Shown: one piece after another, positions 9,142 through 16,798 of the stretch
Layout of the letters: every line of letters starts with the position of its first letter
How positions within the stretch are numbered: the stretch's first letter is position 1
Origin: Methylobacterium sp. Leaf117
GTDB taxonomy: Bacteria; Pseudomonadota; Alphaproteobacteria; Rhizobiales; Beijerinckiaceae
Length of the DNA stretch: 64,000 nt
NCBI RefSeq assembly: GCF_001422985.1
Contig: NZ_LMNL01000001.1
Coordinates: 753,151 to 817,150, forward strand
Direction of reading: 5' to 3'
Position numbers and translations under genes: made by a program
The notes under the pieces: generated by a model
Databases searched by the model: none
Told to the model about the DNA's origin: nothing
The model's input: the letters and a program-made list of their open reading frames with translations, nothing else

Positions 9142-9801
9142 ATGGCCTGGACCCGCGAACAGATGGCGGCGCGCGCCGCCAGGGAGCTGCAGGACGGCTT
9201 CTACGTGAACCTCGGCATCGGCATCCCGACCCTCGTGTCGAACTACATCCCGGACGGCATGTCCGTGCAGCTGCAATCCGAGAACGGCATGCTCGGAATG
9301 GGGCCGTTCCCGTACGAGGGCGAGGAGGATGCCGACCTCATCAATGCCGGCAAGCAGACCATCACGGCGCTGCCGACCACCAGCTACTTCTCCTCGGCCG
9401 AATCCTTCGGGATGATCCGGGGCGGGCACATCAACCTGTCCATCCTCGGCGCCATGCAGGTGGCCGAGAACGGCGACCTCGCCAACTGGATGATCCCCGG
9501 CAAGATGGTGAAGGGCATGGGCGGCGCCATGGACCTCGTGGCCGGCGTCAAGAAGGTCGTGGTGGTGATGGAGCACACCGCCAAGGGCAAGGACGGGTCG
9601 GAGAGCCCGAAACTGCTCGAGGCTTGCGACCTGCCGCTCACCGGCACCCACGTGGTCGACATGGTCATCACCGATCTCGGCGTCTTCCTGATCGACAAGA
9701 AGGGCGACGGCGGCATGACGCTGGTCGAACTCGCCGACGGGGTCACCGAGGACGAGATCCGCAGCAAGACCACCGGGCGGTTCACCACCAAGCTCGCCTG
9801 A
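9142..9801 (+). CDS. scoB: 3-oxoacid CoA-transferase subunit B
   Basis: A 219-residue beta subunit. The catalytic glutamate is E47 in the [10 protein letters not shown] motif, which forms the enzyme-CoA thioester in this family. The [10 protein letters not shown] segment near 23-32 is also typical. It acts as a heterodimer or heterotetramer with ScoA. The start ATG follows an AAGGAGA ribosome site. A T-tailed hairpin 36 bp downstream ends the operon. Confidence 0.94.
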   Translation: MAWTREQMAARAARELQDGFYVNLGIGIPTLVSNYIPDGMSVQLQSENGMLGMGPFPYEGEEDADLINAGKQTITALPTTSYFSSAESFGMIRGGHINLSILGAMQVAENGDLANWMIPGKMVKGMGGAMDLVAGVKKVVVVMEHTAKGKDGSESPKLLEACDLPLTGTHVVDMVITDLGVFLIDKKGDGGMTLVELADGVTEDEIRSKTTGRFTTKLA

Positions 9802-9836
9802 CCGCCGCAGGCACCCTCGCTCGCAAACAAGCCTCC

Positions 9837-9870
9837 AAACCCGCCCGACGCACCGTCGCGGCGGGTTTTT
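9837..9870 (+). terminator. Intrinsic terminator after scoAB
   Basis: AAACCCGCC (9837-9845) pairs with GGCGGGTTT (9860-9868) around a 14-base loop, followed by further T residues. This is a standard rho-independent terminator for scoAB. Confidence 0.85.
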
Positions 9871-9941
9871 GCCGTCCGGCCGGTCCCCGCTCGTGCTCGG
9901 CCCCCTAGCTGACGCAGGACGACAACAGGGGAGCGAACCAC

Positions 9942-10115
9942 ATGGCGGCGATTTCGAAGCAGGTTCTGGAGGAAGGCCGGGCGGCCAAGGCGGCGGGGCA
10001 GCCCGACGACGCGAATCCCTACCCGGCCGGCTCGCAGAACAGCGCGGATTGGCTCGAAGGCTATACCGTCGACGAGCCCGAGCAGAACACCGACCGGGCC
10101 GAGAGCGACACCTGA
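9942..10115 (+). CDS. Small RMF/CrpP-like protein
   Basis: A 57-residue hydrophilic protein beginning MAAISKQVLEEG. The pattern LEEGRAAKAAG, then NPYP, then W-L-E-G-Y resembles the ribosome modulation factor/CrpP family, in which an A-x-x-x-G helix is followed by C/N-P-Y and a W-x-x-G-[WY] motif. Family members bind ribosomes during stationary phase, or have been reported as small modifying proteins. It has its own AGGGGAG ribosome site and follows the scoAB terminator, so it is transcribed independently. The tail is acidic, unlike E. coli RMF, so ribosome binding is only an inference. Confidence 0.6.
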   Translation: MAAISKQVLEEGRAAKAAGQPDDANPYPAGSQNSADWLEGYTVDEPEQNTDRAESDT

Positions 10116-10454
10116 GCGGAGCCCAAGGAGCGGGGCGGTCCAAGCCGCCTCGCGCGCCCGTCGCCGGTGCCGGACCGGTGGCGCCAGCCGCCCCCCTCGG
10201 GGCACGATCTCGCGGCCGCGTCCACGGCCCGTCGAGACCGGATCATCGGGCCATGGTCACAGCTCTGGATTGCACGCGAACCGGCCCAGGCTGAATAGTC
10301 CGCCGGTCAAACGGCACCTTACTAAGATGACGCTAAATGTTTGTCGCGCTCGGTGAAAATCATCGTGCCGGGATGAACAAATGAGACACGGCCGCGTTTG
10401 TCCACCACATACCAAGAACTCCACCACGTACCAAGAACTTGGAGACAACGCAGC
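10116..10454. other. Intergenic region with AT-richer promoter segment
   Basis: These 339 bases contain no gene I can support. The segment from about 10290 to 10440 is visibly AT-richer than its surroundings and probably carries the promoter of the exported protein that follows. It ends with a 19-bp tandem repeat at 10402-10439. Confidence 0.5.
10402..10439. repeat. Two 19-bp tandem repeats upstream of a secreted-protein gene
   Basis: CCACCACATACCAAGAACT (10402-10420) is followed immediately by CCACCACGTACCAAGAACT (10421-10439), differing at one position. The array ends 15 bp before the ATG at 10455, in the leader or promoter of the gene. It could be a duplicated regulatory site or a slippage product. 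Confidence 0.7.
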
Positions 10455-10742
10455 ATGTCCATCAAGACCTTTGCCATCGCCAGCTCCCTTGCCCTCGCCC
10501 TGACGGGATCGGCCTTCGCCCAGACCGCCGCCGGCGGCGGGTCTGCGGAAGGCAACATGAACAACCCGGGCAGCGTGAAGAGCAACAGCGAGAAGTCGAT
10601 GGAGCGCACCGGCGCGCCGGCGAGCACGGGCTCCACGATGGCGCCGGCCGGAACCTCGGGCGGCCCGAGCACCGCGACGGTGGGTGCGCCCGGCGGCGGC
10701 AACGGCGAGACCGGCAGCGGCGCGGCCCCGAGCGGCAAGTAA
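10455..10742 (+). CDS. Small exported Gly/Ser/Ala/Thr-rich protein
   Basis: A 95-residue protein with a clear signal peptide (residues 1-22, cleavage after AFA), then a low-complexity mature part rich in G, S, T, A and P (TAAGGGSAEGN, TSGGPSTATVG). There is no cysteine and no recognised domain. It resembles the exported protein at 46353 in design (signal peptide plus flexible G/S/T/P body), suggesting one family. Its role is unknown; a periplasmic or surface flexible protein is all that can be inferred. The start is chosen at ATG 10455, directly before the signal peptide. Confidence 0.65.
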   Translation: MSIKTFAIASSLALALTGSAFAQTAAGGGSAEGNMNNPGSVKSNSEKSMERTGAPASTGSTMAPAGTSGGPSTATVGAPGGGNGETGSGAAPSGK

Positions 10743-10772
10743 GCGCGCGATCAGCTCAGCGCTGAATCAACC

Positions 10773-10798
10773 GGCCCGGTCGTTCGCGACCGGGCCGC
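10773..10798. terminator. Perfect 11-bp hairpin with TTCG loop
   Basis: CGGCCCGGTCG (10773-10783) and CGACCGGGCCG (10788-10798) pair perfectly around TTCG, an exceptionally stable tetraloop. It lies 30 bp after the exported-protein stop. There is no T-run, so it may be a 3'-end stabiliser or part of a double terminator. Confidence 0.55.
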
Positions 10799-10809
10799 CT
10801 CGTGACATT

Positions 10810-10844
10810 CGGCCCCGCAGCCTGAACGGCTGTGGGGCCGTTTG
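10810..10844 (+). terminator. Hairpin terminator between convergent genes
   Basis: CGGCCCCGCAGCC (10810-10822) pairs with GGCTGTGGGGCCG (10828-10840), with one G:U, and is followed by TTTGT. It separates the exported-protein gene from the convergent HD-domain gene. Confidence 0.7.
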
Positions 10845-10855
10845 TCGTCGGGCCG

Positions 10856-11356
10856 TCAGGCACCCGTGTAGCCGAGGGACGCGGCGGCCGCCTTCAGGCG
10901 ACCGAAGGCCTCGGCATAGGCCGCGCGCCGCGCCTCGCCGTCCTTGAGGGTGCGGTCCGGGCTGAGATTGTCCTCGGTGTCGGACATCTTGATCAGGATC
11001 GCGCCGAGGTTGCCCTTGGCGATCAGCGCGGCGATGCGTACGTCGTAGGGCAAGGGCATCGGCTCCGGCGGCTTGGTCAGCATCACGACCATCGCGATCA
11101 CCGCATCCGGGAAACCTTCGGCGCGCAGGGCCACCGGCGTCGTCGGGGTGTCCTCGAGGACGTCGTGCAGGATCGCCGCCTGCATCACCTGCATCGGATC
11201 GAGGGCGAGGCGATCCACCGACTTGGCATGGCCCGCCCGTGCCACGGAGGCGTTGGCGACGCGCTCCAGGTGCCGGATATAGGGCTGCCCGCCCTTATCG
11301 ATCTGTCCCGCATGCGCGACGATCGCGAAGCTGTGGGCCTCGAAGATGGATGCCAT
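10856..11356 (-). CDS. HD-domain (p)ppGpp hydrolase-like protein (Mesh1/SpoT type)
   Basis: A 166-residue single-domain metal-dependent phosphohydrolase. It has H15 in AHAGQIDKGG, H29 in YIRHLERVA, the HD pair H64-D65 within ILHDVLEDT including E68-D69, and a further aspartate in KMSDTEDN. This layout matches the hydrolase half of RelA/SpoT and stand-alone small alarmone hydrolases (Mesh1). The synthetase, TGS and ACT domains are absent. It would remove the 3'-pyrophosphate of (p)ppGpp or a related nucleotide such as NADPH; the substrate is not provable here. The start at ATG 11356 gives the family length. It stands alone on the minus strand. Confidence 0.82.
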   Translation of the reverse strand: MASIFEAHSFAIVAHAGQIDKGGQPYIRHLERVANASVARAGHAKSVDRLALDPMQVMQAAILHDVLEDTPTTPVALRAEGFPDAVIAMVVMLTKPPEPMPLPYDVRIAALIAKGNLGAILIKMSDTEDNLSPDRTLKDGEARRAAYAEAFGRLKAAAASLGYTGA

Positions 11357-11622
11357 GACGCGTCCTTCGGCAGGGCCGCCGCCGGGCGCGGAAACGCCCG
11401 CCGTTGACCGCTTCCGCCGTGTCTGCCCCGATTCCGCGGGACCGTAAACCATCCCGCGCGCGGACGATCGCCGCATCGCGCGGGGCCTCTGGAACGCGAT
11501 GGCCCGGAAACGGGACGCCGCCGTCCGGCAGCGTTAGCGGCCCATTAAGCGGAACCATCGAAATCAAGGGATCATCAGGGGGCGTTCCCCGGCCTTCGGG
11601 CACAGCGTGAGGACAGTGGCGT

Positions 11623-12030
11623 ATGGGCAGCGTTCCGGCGACGATGGACAATGTGGTTCCCTTCCGACGCGCCCTTCGCACCCAGCACACGGAAGCGGCC
11701 GCACCCCGGGGTGGTCTGGCGGCCCGCCGCAGCGAGCAGCGCGCACTGATGGATTCGGTCTACGCCACCGGCAGCCTCCCGGTGGCGGCCGGCGACCGAG
11801 AGACGAAGCTCATCGCGGCCCGGCTCCAGGTCTACGGCTTCGTAACGATCGAGGAGATCGCGACCGACGGCACGGCGCGCCGCCTGCGTCCCTCCGAGGC
11901 CATCCGGGCGCGGACCGATTCGCCGTGGCGCCTCACCAAGGCGAGCTACGGCGCCGGGGCCGGCCTCGCCGTCACCATTCCGGCGATCGACGGCTTCCTG
12001 TTCGACCAGCCCTCCGGCGTTCCCGCCTGA
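11623..12030 (+). CDS. Conserved-type hypothetical protein
   Basis: A 135-residue protein without signal peptide or membrane segment. The N-terminal third is basic and low in structure; residues 60-130 alternate charged and hydrophobic residues (TKLIAARLQVYGFVTIEEIATDGTARRLRPSEA) and may fold. ATG at 11644 (MDNVVPFRRALR) is an equally good start. I recognise no family. It stands alone, 266 bp after the divergent HD-domain gene. Confidence 0.5.
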   Translation: MGSVPATMDNVVPFRRALRTQHTEAAAPRGGLAARRSEQRALMDSVYATGSLPVAAGDRETKLIAARLQVYGFVTIEEIATDGTARRLRPSEAIRARTDSPWRLTKASYGAGAGLAVTIPAIDGFLFDQPSGVPA

Positions 12031-12170
12031 GGCTCGACGGAGGTCGCCGGACCCGGCTGTGGCGGCCGGGAGACATCGGCAATTTCCTCGCCGGCACCGT
12101 AGTCGGGATCATCGAATTTTCAGGGCGGCCGTGACATGAGTGGGTTCGTTCCACACCCGGCCATACCGCC

Positions 12171-12284
12171 ATGCTGTCCGCCTCTGAAAACCTCGTCATC
12201 CAGCACCGTGAGATCGTCGCCGTCCTGGCGACGTACGGGATCTTCCTCGCCGGCGTGATGGCGGTGGCCTGGCTGATCGCCTGA
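12171..12284 (+). CDS. Candidate 37-residue single-span membrane protein
   Basis: A short frame starting MLSASENLVIQHREIV and ending in a hydrophobic helix (VLATYGIFLAGVMAVAWLIA). The charge pattern and C-terminal membrane helix look real, but no strong ribosome site precedes it. The small size and lack of homology evidence keep confidence low. A similar small membrane frame occurs at 54120. Confidence 0.35.
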   Translation: MLSASENLVIQHREIVAVLATYGIFLAGVMAVAWLIA

Positions 12285-12317
12285 GGCCAGGCGTGCGGGT
12301 CGCGCCGTCGCGGGCGC

Positions 12318-12343
12318 GGAACCCGCGGGGTTTCGCCCCGGTT
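12318..12343 (+). promoter_or_regulatory. Possible EcfG-type general-stress promoter
   Basis: GGAAC at 12318-12322 and GGTT at 12340-12343 are separated by 17 bp, close to the GGAAC/CGTT pattern of the alphaproteobacterial general-stress sigma factor EcfG. It lies 30 bp before the DUF3140 gene, a small stress-type gene. One -10 base deviates. Confidence 0.4.
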
Positions 12344-12372
12344 TCTCGCCCGACTTTTCGGGAGACGACACC

Positions 12373-12723
12373 ATGGCCAAGGCCGACGACCACGCTGAAA
12401 CCTACGCGGCCTTCCACGAAGCCGTGAACATGACCCCGGCCAAGCTGGAAGCCTACCTGGAGACGGACGAGAGCCAGTCCGTCGGACAGAAGACGGGCGG
12501 CGGCGAGGCCACGGGCCATCGCGAGGGCCGGCGCATCGTCGCGCTGCTGAGGACCAAGAAAGCCGATCTCAGCGACGACGATTACGCCCACATGGCGAAG
12601 GTCTTCGGCTACGTCCACCGCCACCTGAAGCAGGGCGGCCCGGAGGACAAGAGCGCGGTGAAGGACTCGCCCTGGCGCCTGTCGCTGATGAACTGGGGCC
12701 ACGATCCGCTCAAGCACGACTGA
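12373..12723 (+). CDS. DUF3140 domain protein
   Basis: A 116-residue soluble protein matching the DUF3140 pattern throughout: FHEAVNMTPAKLEAYLETDESQSVG near the N-terminus, GHREGRRIVALLRTKKADLSDDDYAHM in the middle, and SPWRLSLMNWGHDPLK at the end. The family is uncharacterised but common in soil and plant-associated bacteria and often co-occurs with stress genes. ATG 12373 follows a GGGAGACG ribosome site. A possible EcfG promoter precedes it. Confidence 0.85.
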   Translation: MAKADDHAETYAAFHEAVNMTPAKLEAYLETDESQSVGQKTGGGEATGHREGRRIVALLRTKKADLSDDDYAHMAKVFGYVHRHLKQGGPEDKSAVKDSPWRLSLMNWGHDPLKHD

Positions 12724-12805
12724 CCGGACCGGATCGGCCGTCGCGATGTCTCGCGAGCAGGGTGTTGGAAAAAACCACCGGCAGCCCCCGCGCCTGGGGG
12801 TAACC

Positions 12806-12881
12806 TGGTGGAGCTGAGCGGGATCGAACCGCTGACCTCCGCAGTGCGATTGCGGCGCTCTCCCATCTGAGCTACAGCCCC
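12806..12881 (-). tRNA. tRNA-Ala (anticodon CGC)
   Basis: Read on the minus strand, a 76-base cloverleaf starts GGGGCTGTAGCTCAG and ends with encoded CCA. The acceptor arm GGGGCTG pairs with CAGCTCC (one G:U). The T-loop is GGTTCGATCCC. The anticodon arm CCGCA-ATCGCAC-TGCGG gives anticodon CGC, reading the GCG alanine codon that is frequent in this genome. It stands alone, with a GC-rich stem and a poly-T stretch downstream on its own strand (about 12764-12800). Confidence 0.95.
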
Positions 12882-13002
12882 GTTCCGGGGTGGCGGCCTT
12901 TTAGGCTTGCCCACGTCGACCTGTCAATTCCAGAAATCCTGCAGCTTTGCGTGCGCGTGATGCGTCCCGCGAGCGCGGGCCACGAGGACATCGTTTCCGC
13001 GC

Positions 13003-13305
13003 ATGAACGCCTTCATCTGGCTCTTCGACACCGTCGTGCAGCTCTACATCTACGTCCTCATCGCCAGCGCGGTCCTGAGCTGGCTCGTCGCGTTCAACGT
13101 GGTGAACGTGCGCAATCCGATCGTGTCGCAGATCGGTGAGGTGCTCTACCGCCTCACCGAGCCGGTGCTGCGCCCGATCCGCAACATTCTCCCGAACCTC
13201 GGCGGCGTCGACCTCTCGCCGATCGTGCTGGTGCTGCTGCTGCTGTTCGCGAGCCGCCTGCTGCACGAGTTCGTGCCGACCCAGACCGTCGTCTATCCGG
13301 GCTGA
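13003..13305 (+). CDS. YggT family membrane protein
   Basis: A 100-residue protein with two hydrophobic segments (about 5-30 and 72-92) flanking the conserved signature PVLRPIRNILPNLGGVDLSPIV, typical of YggT/YlmG. Family members sit in the inner membrane and have been linked to cell division, chromosome distribution or osmotic tolerance. The RIR...LP..GG motif region is intact. It is transcribed from the tRNA-facing region and followed by mesaconyl-CoA hydratase after 95 bp. Confidence 0.88.
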   Translation: MNAFIWLFDTVVQLYIYVLIASAVLSWLVAFNVVNVRNPIVSQIGEVLYRLTEPVLRPIRNILPNLGGVDLSPIVLVLLLLFASRLLHEFVPTQTVVYPG

Positions 13306-13400
13306 CCCGGCACCGTGGCGGCGAGCCGGTCCCGGCTCGCCGCCCAGCCTGACACAACAAGAAACGCGAGCCGCCGCGCCGTTCGAGGGACGCCCGAATC

Positions 13401-14447
13401 ATGAAGACCAATCCCGGCCGCTTCTTCGAGGATTACCGCCTCGGCGAAACCATCCGCCATGCCACCCCGCGCACGGTGACCCTCGGCGACGTCGCGCTCT
13501 ACACCGCGCTCTACGGCCCCCGCTTCGCCGTGCAATCCTCGGACGCCTTCGCGCGCGCCATCGGCTATCCGCAGAGCCCGCTCGACGACCTCCTCACCTT
13601 CCACGTGGTCTTCGGCAAGACCGTGCCGGACATCTCCCTCAACGCGCTGGCCAATCTCGGCTACGCCGAGGGCGGCTTCCGCCGGCCGGTCTATCCGGGC
13701 GAGACCCTCTCGACCGTGTCGGAAGTCATCGGCCTCAAGGAGAGCTCGAATCGCCAGACCGGCGTGGTCTACGTGCGCTCCACCGGCTCGGACGCCCAGG
13801 GCGAGACCGTGCTGAGCTATTGCCGCTGGGTGCTGGTGAAGAAGCGCGACCCCGAGGCGACGATCGCGCAGGAGCACGTGCCGACCTTCGCCAAGGTGGT
13901 GGACCCGGCCGACCTCGCCAGCGCCCTGCCGCCCCTGAATCCGGGCGCCTACGACGTCGAACTCGCCGGCTCGCCGCACCGCTTCGGCGACTACGTGGTG
14001 GGCGAGAAGATCGACCACGTCGACGGCATGACCGTGGAGGAGGCCGAGCACCAGATCGCCACACGCCTGTACCAGAACACCGCCAAGGTGCATTTTGACG
14101 GCTACGCGGCCAAGGACACCCGTTTCGGTCGGCGCCTGATCTACGGCGGCGTCGTGATCTCGCTCGCGCGCGCCCTCAGCTTCAACGGTTTGGGCAACGC
14201 CTTCGCGCTGGCGGGCATCAATGCCGGGCGCCACGTGGCCCCTCTGTTTGCCGGCGACACCGTCTATGCCTGGAGCGAGGTGCTGGAGACCGCCGACCTG
14301 CCCGGCCGCACCGACATCGGCGCCCTGCGCCTGCGCACCGTCGCCACCAAGAATCAGCCTTGCGGCAACCACCCCGACAAGACCGGCGACGGCTACGACC
14401 CGTCGGTCATCCTCGACCTGGATTACTGGGCCTTCATGCCGCGCTGA
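13401..14447 (+). CDS. meaC: Mesaconyl-CoA hydratase (double MaoC fold)
   Basis: A 348-residue protein of two tandem hot-dog/MaoC domains (about 10-155 and 180-345). It matches mesaconyl-CoA hydratase, which interconverts mesaconyl-CoA and beta-methylmalyl-CoA in the ethylmalonyl-CoA pathway used by Methylobacterium for glyoxylate regeneration on C1 and C2 substrates. Supporting segments are FFEDYRLGETIRHATPRTVT, YTALYGPRFAVQSSD and YGGVVISLARALSFNGLGN. The length matches Rhodobacter Mch (about 343). Its last 25 bp overlap the end of a convergent LysR gene. The pathway assignment is strong; the symbol follows Methylobacterium usage. Confidence 0.85.
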   Translation: MKTNPGRFFEDYRLGETIRHATPRTVTLGDVALYTALYGPRFAVQSSDAFARAIGYPQSPLDDLLTFHVVFGKTVPDISLNALANLGYAEGGFRRPVYPGETLSTVSEVIGLKESSNRQTGVVYVRSTGSDAQGETVLSYCRWVLVKKRDPEATIAQEHVPTFAKVVDPADLASALPPLNPGAYDVELAGSPHRFGDYVVGEKIDHVDGMTVEEAEHQIATRLYQNTAKVHFDGYAAKDTRFGRRLIYGGVVISLARALSFNGLGNAFALAGINAGRHVAPLFAGDTVYAWSEVLETADLPGRTDIGALRLRTVATKNQPCGNHPDKTGDGYDPSVILDLDYWAFMPR

Positions 14448-15334
14448 TCCGCGTCGAAATTCGCGACCAGAAAGTCGACGAAGACGCGGAGCTTCGGCGA
14501 CAGGTGGCGGTTCGAGGGCCAGACGAGCCAGAAATCGCCGCCCTCGGCCAGAGCCTCCGGAAGGACTTCCGTCAGCGCGTCCTGTGACAGCGCCTCGGCG
14601 GCCAGGAAGCGCGGCATCGCGGCGATCCCCAGACCCGCGATGGCGGCGGCGCGCAGGGCCTCCATGTTGCTGGCGACGAGGGGGGTCGGAAAGGCGTCGG
14701 CGGCCGTCGCGGCCATGCCGCGCAGGACCCAGGGCTGCGGGTTCGCCGCCGATGCCTGCCGGAAGCGCAGGCAGGCATGGGCGCTCAGATCGTCGACGGC
14801 ACGGGGGGTTCCGGCCCGCGCGAGGTAGGACGGCGCCGCGCACAGCACCATCCGGAAACCGCCGATCCGGCGCGCGACCATGCGCGAATCCGCCGGCACG
14901 CCGCTGCGGATCGCGGCATCGAAGCCTTTCTCGACCAGATCCACCATCCGATCGCTGAAATCGAGATCGAGCCGGATGTCGGGATAGAGTCGGGCGAAGC
15001 CCGGCAACAGCGGCACCAGGAAGCGATACCCGATCGTCGGCAGGCTCAGTCGCAGCCGTCCGCGTGGGGACGACGCCACCGCGCTGACGGCGAGATCCGC
15101 CTCGGCCAAGGCGTCGAGCGCCCTGCGGCACGGTTCGAGGAACAGGGCGCCTTCCGCCGTGAGGCTGACGCTCCGGGTGGTGCGCTGGAGCAGGCGGACG
15201 CCCAATTCGGCTTCCAGCTTGGCGACGCTCTTGCCGATGGCCGACGGGGACAGCCCGAGGGTGCGGGCGGCGGCTGCGAAGCTGCGGGCATCGGCGGTGC
15301 GGACGAAGGCGGTAAGGGCGGCGAGGCGGTCCAT
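14423..15334 (-). CDS. LysR family transcriptional regulator
   Basis: A 303-residue regulator with an N-terminal winged HTH (residues 1-60, MDRLAALTAFVRTADARSFA then SPSAIGKSVAKLEAELGVRL) and a C-terminal effector-binding domain (about 88-295). ATG 15334 is chosen because LysR homology begins there. It is divergent from the SMP-30-like gene at 15442, the usual layout for a LysR target, so that gene is its likely target. Its 3' end overlaps mesaconyl-CoA hydratase tail-to-tail. The effector is unknown. Confidence 0.9.
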   Translation of the reverse strand: MDRLAALTAFVRTADARSFAAAARTLGLSPSAIGKSVAKLEAELGVRLLQRTTRSVSLTAEGALFLEPCRRALDALAEADLAVSAVASSPRGRLRLSLPTIGYRFLVPLLPGFARLYPDIRLDLDFSDRMVDLVEKGFDAAIRSGVPADSRMVARRIGGFRMVLCAAPSYLARAGTPRAVDDLSAHACLRFRQASAANPQPWVLRGMAATAADAFPTPLVASNMEALRAAAIAGLGIAAMPRFLAAEALSQDALTEVLPEALAEGGDFWLVWPSNRHLSPKLRVFVDFLVANFDADQRGMKAQ

Positions 15335-15441
15335 GTGTGGGATCATAGCGTATCCGTCCGCAGTGCCAGTCCCGGGCGAGCCATTGTTTCCAAAGTTGCG
15401 GCGATGGACCCTGAGCGCCCGCATCCCGACCGGAAACAGCC

Positions 15442-16410
15442 ATGGACCACGCGACGCCCCCCTACGCCTTCGTGGAGAACGTTCCCCATCCCGAGGATCT
15501 CGTGCGCCTCGACGGAACCGCCTGGATCGTCGTCAGCAGCATGCCGTCGCCCCGGGGCGGCGGCGGCCGCCTCTCCGTCGTGGATGCGGAGCATCCGGAC
15601 CGCCCGCCTTTCGCCCTGTTTCCCTCGGCGGACATGCTGACGGGCGCCCCCGTCGCCGGCACGTTCTCACCCCACGGCATCAACACCCGGGCCACCGGCC
15701 CGGGCGCGTTCGAACTCTACGTCGTCGATCACGGCGCGGGCGAAGCGGTCGACATCTTCGATCTCGCAGTGACGCCCTCCGGCCCGCGCGGACGGGCCGT
15801 GCGCCGGGTGGCGATGCCGCCGGGCACCTGGGGCAACGGCATCGCGCCGACCCCGGAGGGCGGCTTCGTCGTGACCAGCATGTTCGATCCCGGCGATCCG
15901 GACTTCCTGGCGAAATTCGAGGCCGGCACGCCCACCGGCGGGGTCTGGCACTGGTCGCCCGAGGGCGGATGGGCTTCGATCGCCCCACGCCCGCTCTCCG
16001 GTGCCAACGGGATCGAACTCACCCGCGATGGCCGCTTCGTGATCGTGTCCGAATGGGCGACGCGTCGGCTCTGGCGCTTCCCGCTGATGGGGGAGGGCGG
16101 CATCACCGCTGTCGACCTCGACTTCCTTCCGGACAACCTGCGCTGGGGATCGGATGGACGCCTGCTGCTGGCAGGCCAGAACGCGACGCCGCGCGCGGTG
16201 TTCGGCTGCGAGGCCGCCGGACGGCCCTGCCCGATGGCCTTCACGGTGATGGAGGTCGATCCCGAAACCCTGGCGACCCGTGTCGTCGTGCGCGGCGGGG
16301 ATTCCCGCTTCGGCGGCGCGACCGGAGCCCTCGGGGTCGGCGGTGAGGTCTGGGTCGCCAGCTTCACCGGCCAGCGCGTCGCTCGCTACCTTCGGCCCGG
16401 CCGCCCGTGA
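15442..16410 (+). CDS. SMP-30/gluconolactonase-like beta-propeller protein
   Basis: A 322-residue soluble protein with repeated beta-propeller blades. Segments such as TWGNGIAPTPEGGFVVTSMF, SGANGIELTRDGRFVIVSEW and DNLRWGSDGRLLLAGQN fit the SMP-30/gluconolactonase/strictosidine-synthase fold, where Asn and Asp in NGI and DN loops bind calcium. There is no signal peptide, so it is cytoplasmic. It could be a lactonase in sugar-acid metabolism. It is divergent from a LysR regulator that may control it. The exact substrate cannot be assigned. Confidence 0.7.
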   Translation: MDHATPPYAFVENVPHPEDLVRLDGTAWIVVSSMPSPRGGGGRLSVVDAEHPDRPPFALFPSADMLTGAPVAGTFSPHGINTRATGPGAFELYVVDHGAGEAVDIFDLAVTPSGPRGRAVRRVAMPPGTWGNGIAPTPEGGFVVTSMFDPGDPDFLAKFEAGTPTGGVWHWSPEGGWASIAPRPLSGANGIELTRDGRFVIVSEWATRRLWRFPLMGEGGITAVDLDFLPDNLRWGSDGRLLLAGQNATPRAVFGCEAAGRPCPMAFTVMEVDPETLATRVVVRGGDSRFGGATGALGVGGEVWVASFTGQRVARYLRPGRP

Positions 16411-16510
16411 CCCGACCGGCTCCGTGCCATGGTTGCGAAGGCGGCAGGATGTGTTCAGGTTGGCTTGTTCACATTGAAGTCATCCGCCTGCACGCGAAGG
16501 ACGACGCGCC

Positions 16511-16723
16511 GTGGCAACCGAGACGACCAAAGGTCCGGCCTCCTATTTCCCGTCGATCGAGAAGACCTATGGCCGGCCCATCGCCGTCTGGCAGCAGATC
16601 GTTCTCGACAGGCTTCCGGCCAAGCACATGGAACTCGTCGCGATGCTGAAGACCCAGCATGGCATGGGCCATGGACACGCCAATGCGATCGTGGCGCATG
16701 TCCTGGCGACGCGGAAAGCGTGA
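16511..16723 (+). CDS. DUF4287 domain protein
   Basis: A 70-residue protein matching DUF4287: YFPSIEKTYGRPIAVWQQIV followed by LVAMLKTQHGMGHGHANAIVAHVLA. The GMGHGHANAIV motif is the hallmark. The family is uncharacterised and often occurs alone or fused to DUF5655. No signal peptide or metal cluster pattern is seen. It is convergent with the TauE-like gene. Confidence 0.85.
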   Translation: MATETTKGPASYFPSIEKTYGRPIAVWQQIVLDRLPAKHMELVAMLKTQHGMGHGHANAIVAHVLATRKA

Positions 16724-16798
16724 CGCCATCCCGCCGAGACACCGACGTGCAGCGACGCTCGCGAAGCCCTCGGCTTTACGGGCGACCGCGTTCGGCGA

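Noticed and set aside
12806..12881. tRNA-Ala as an integration site for a mobile element
   Set aside because: No integrase gene, att-like duplication or shift in composition is seen next to it; the flanks are ordinary chromosomal genes.
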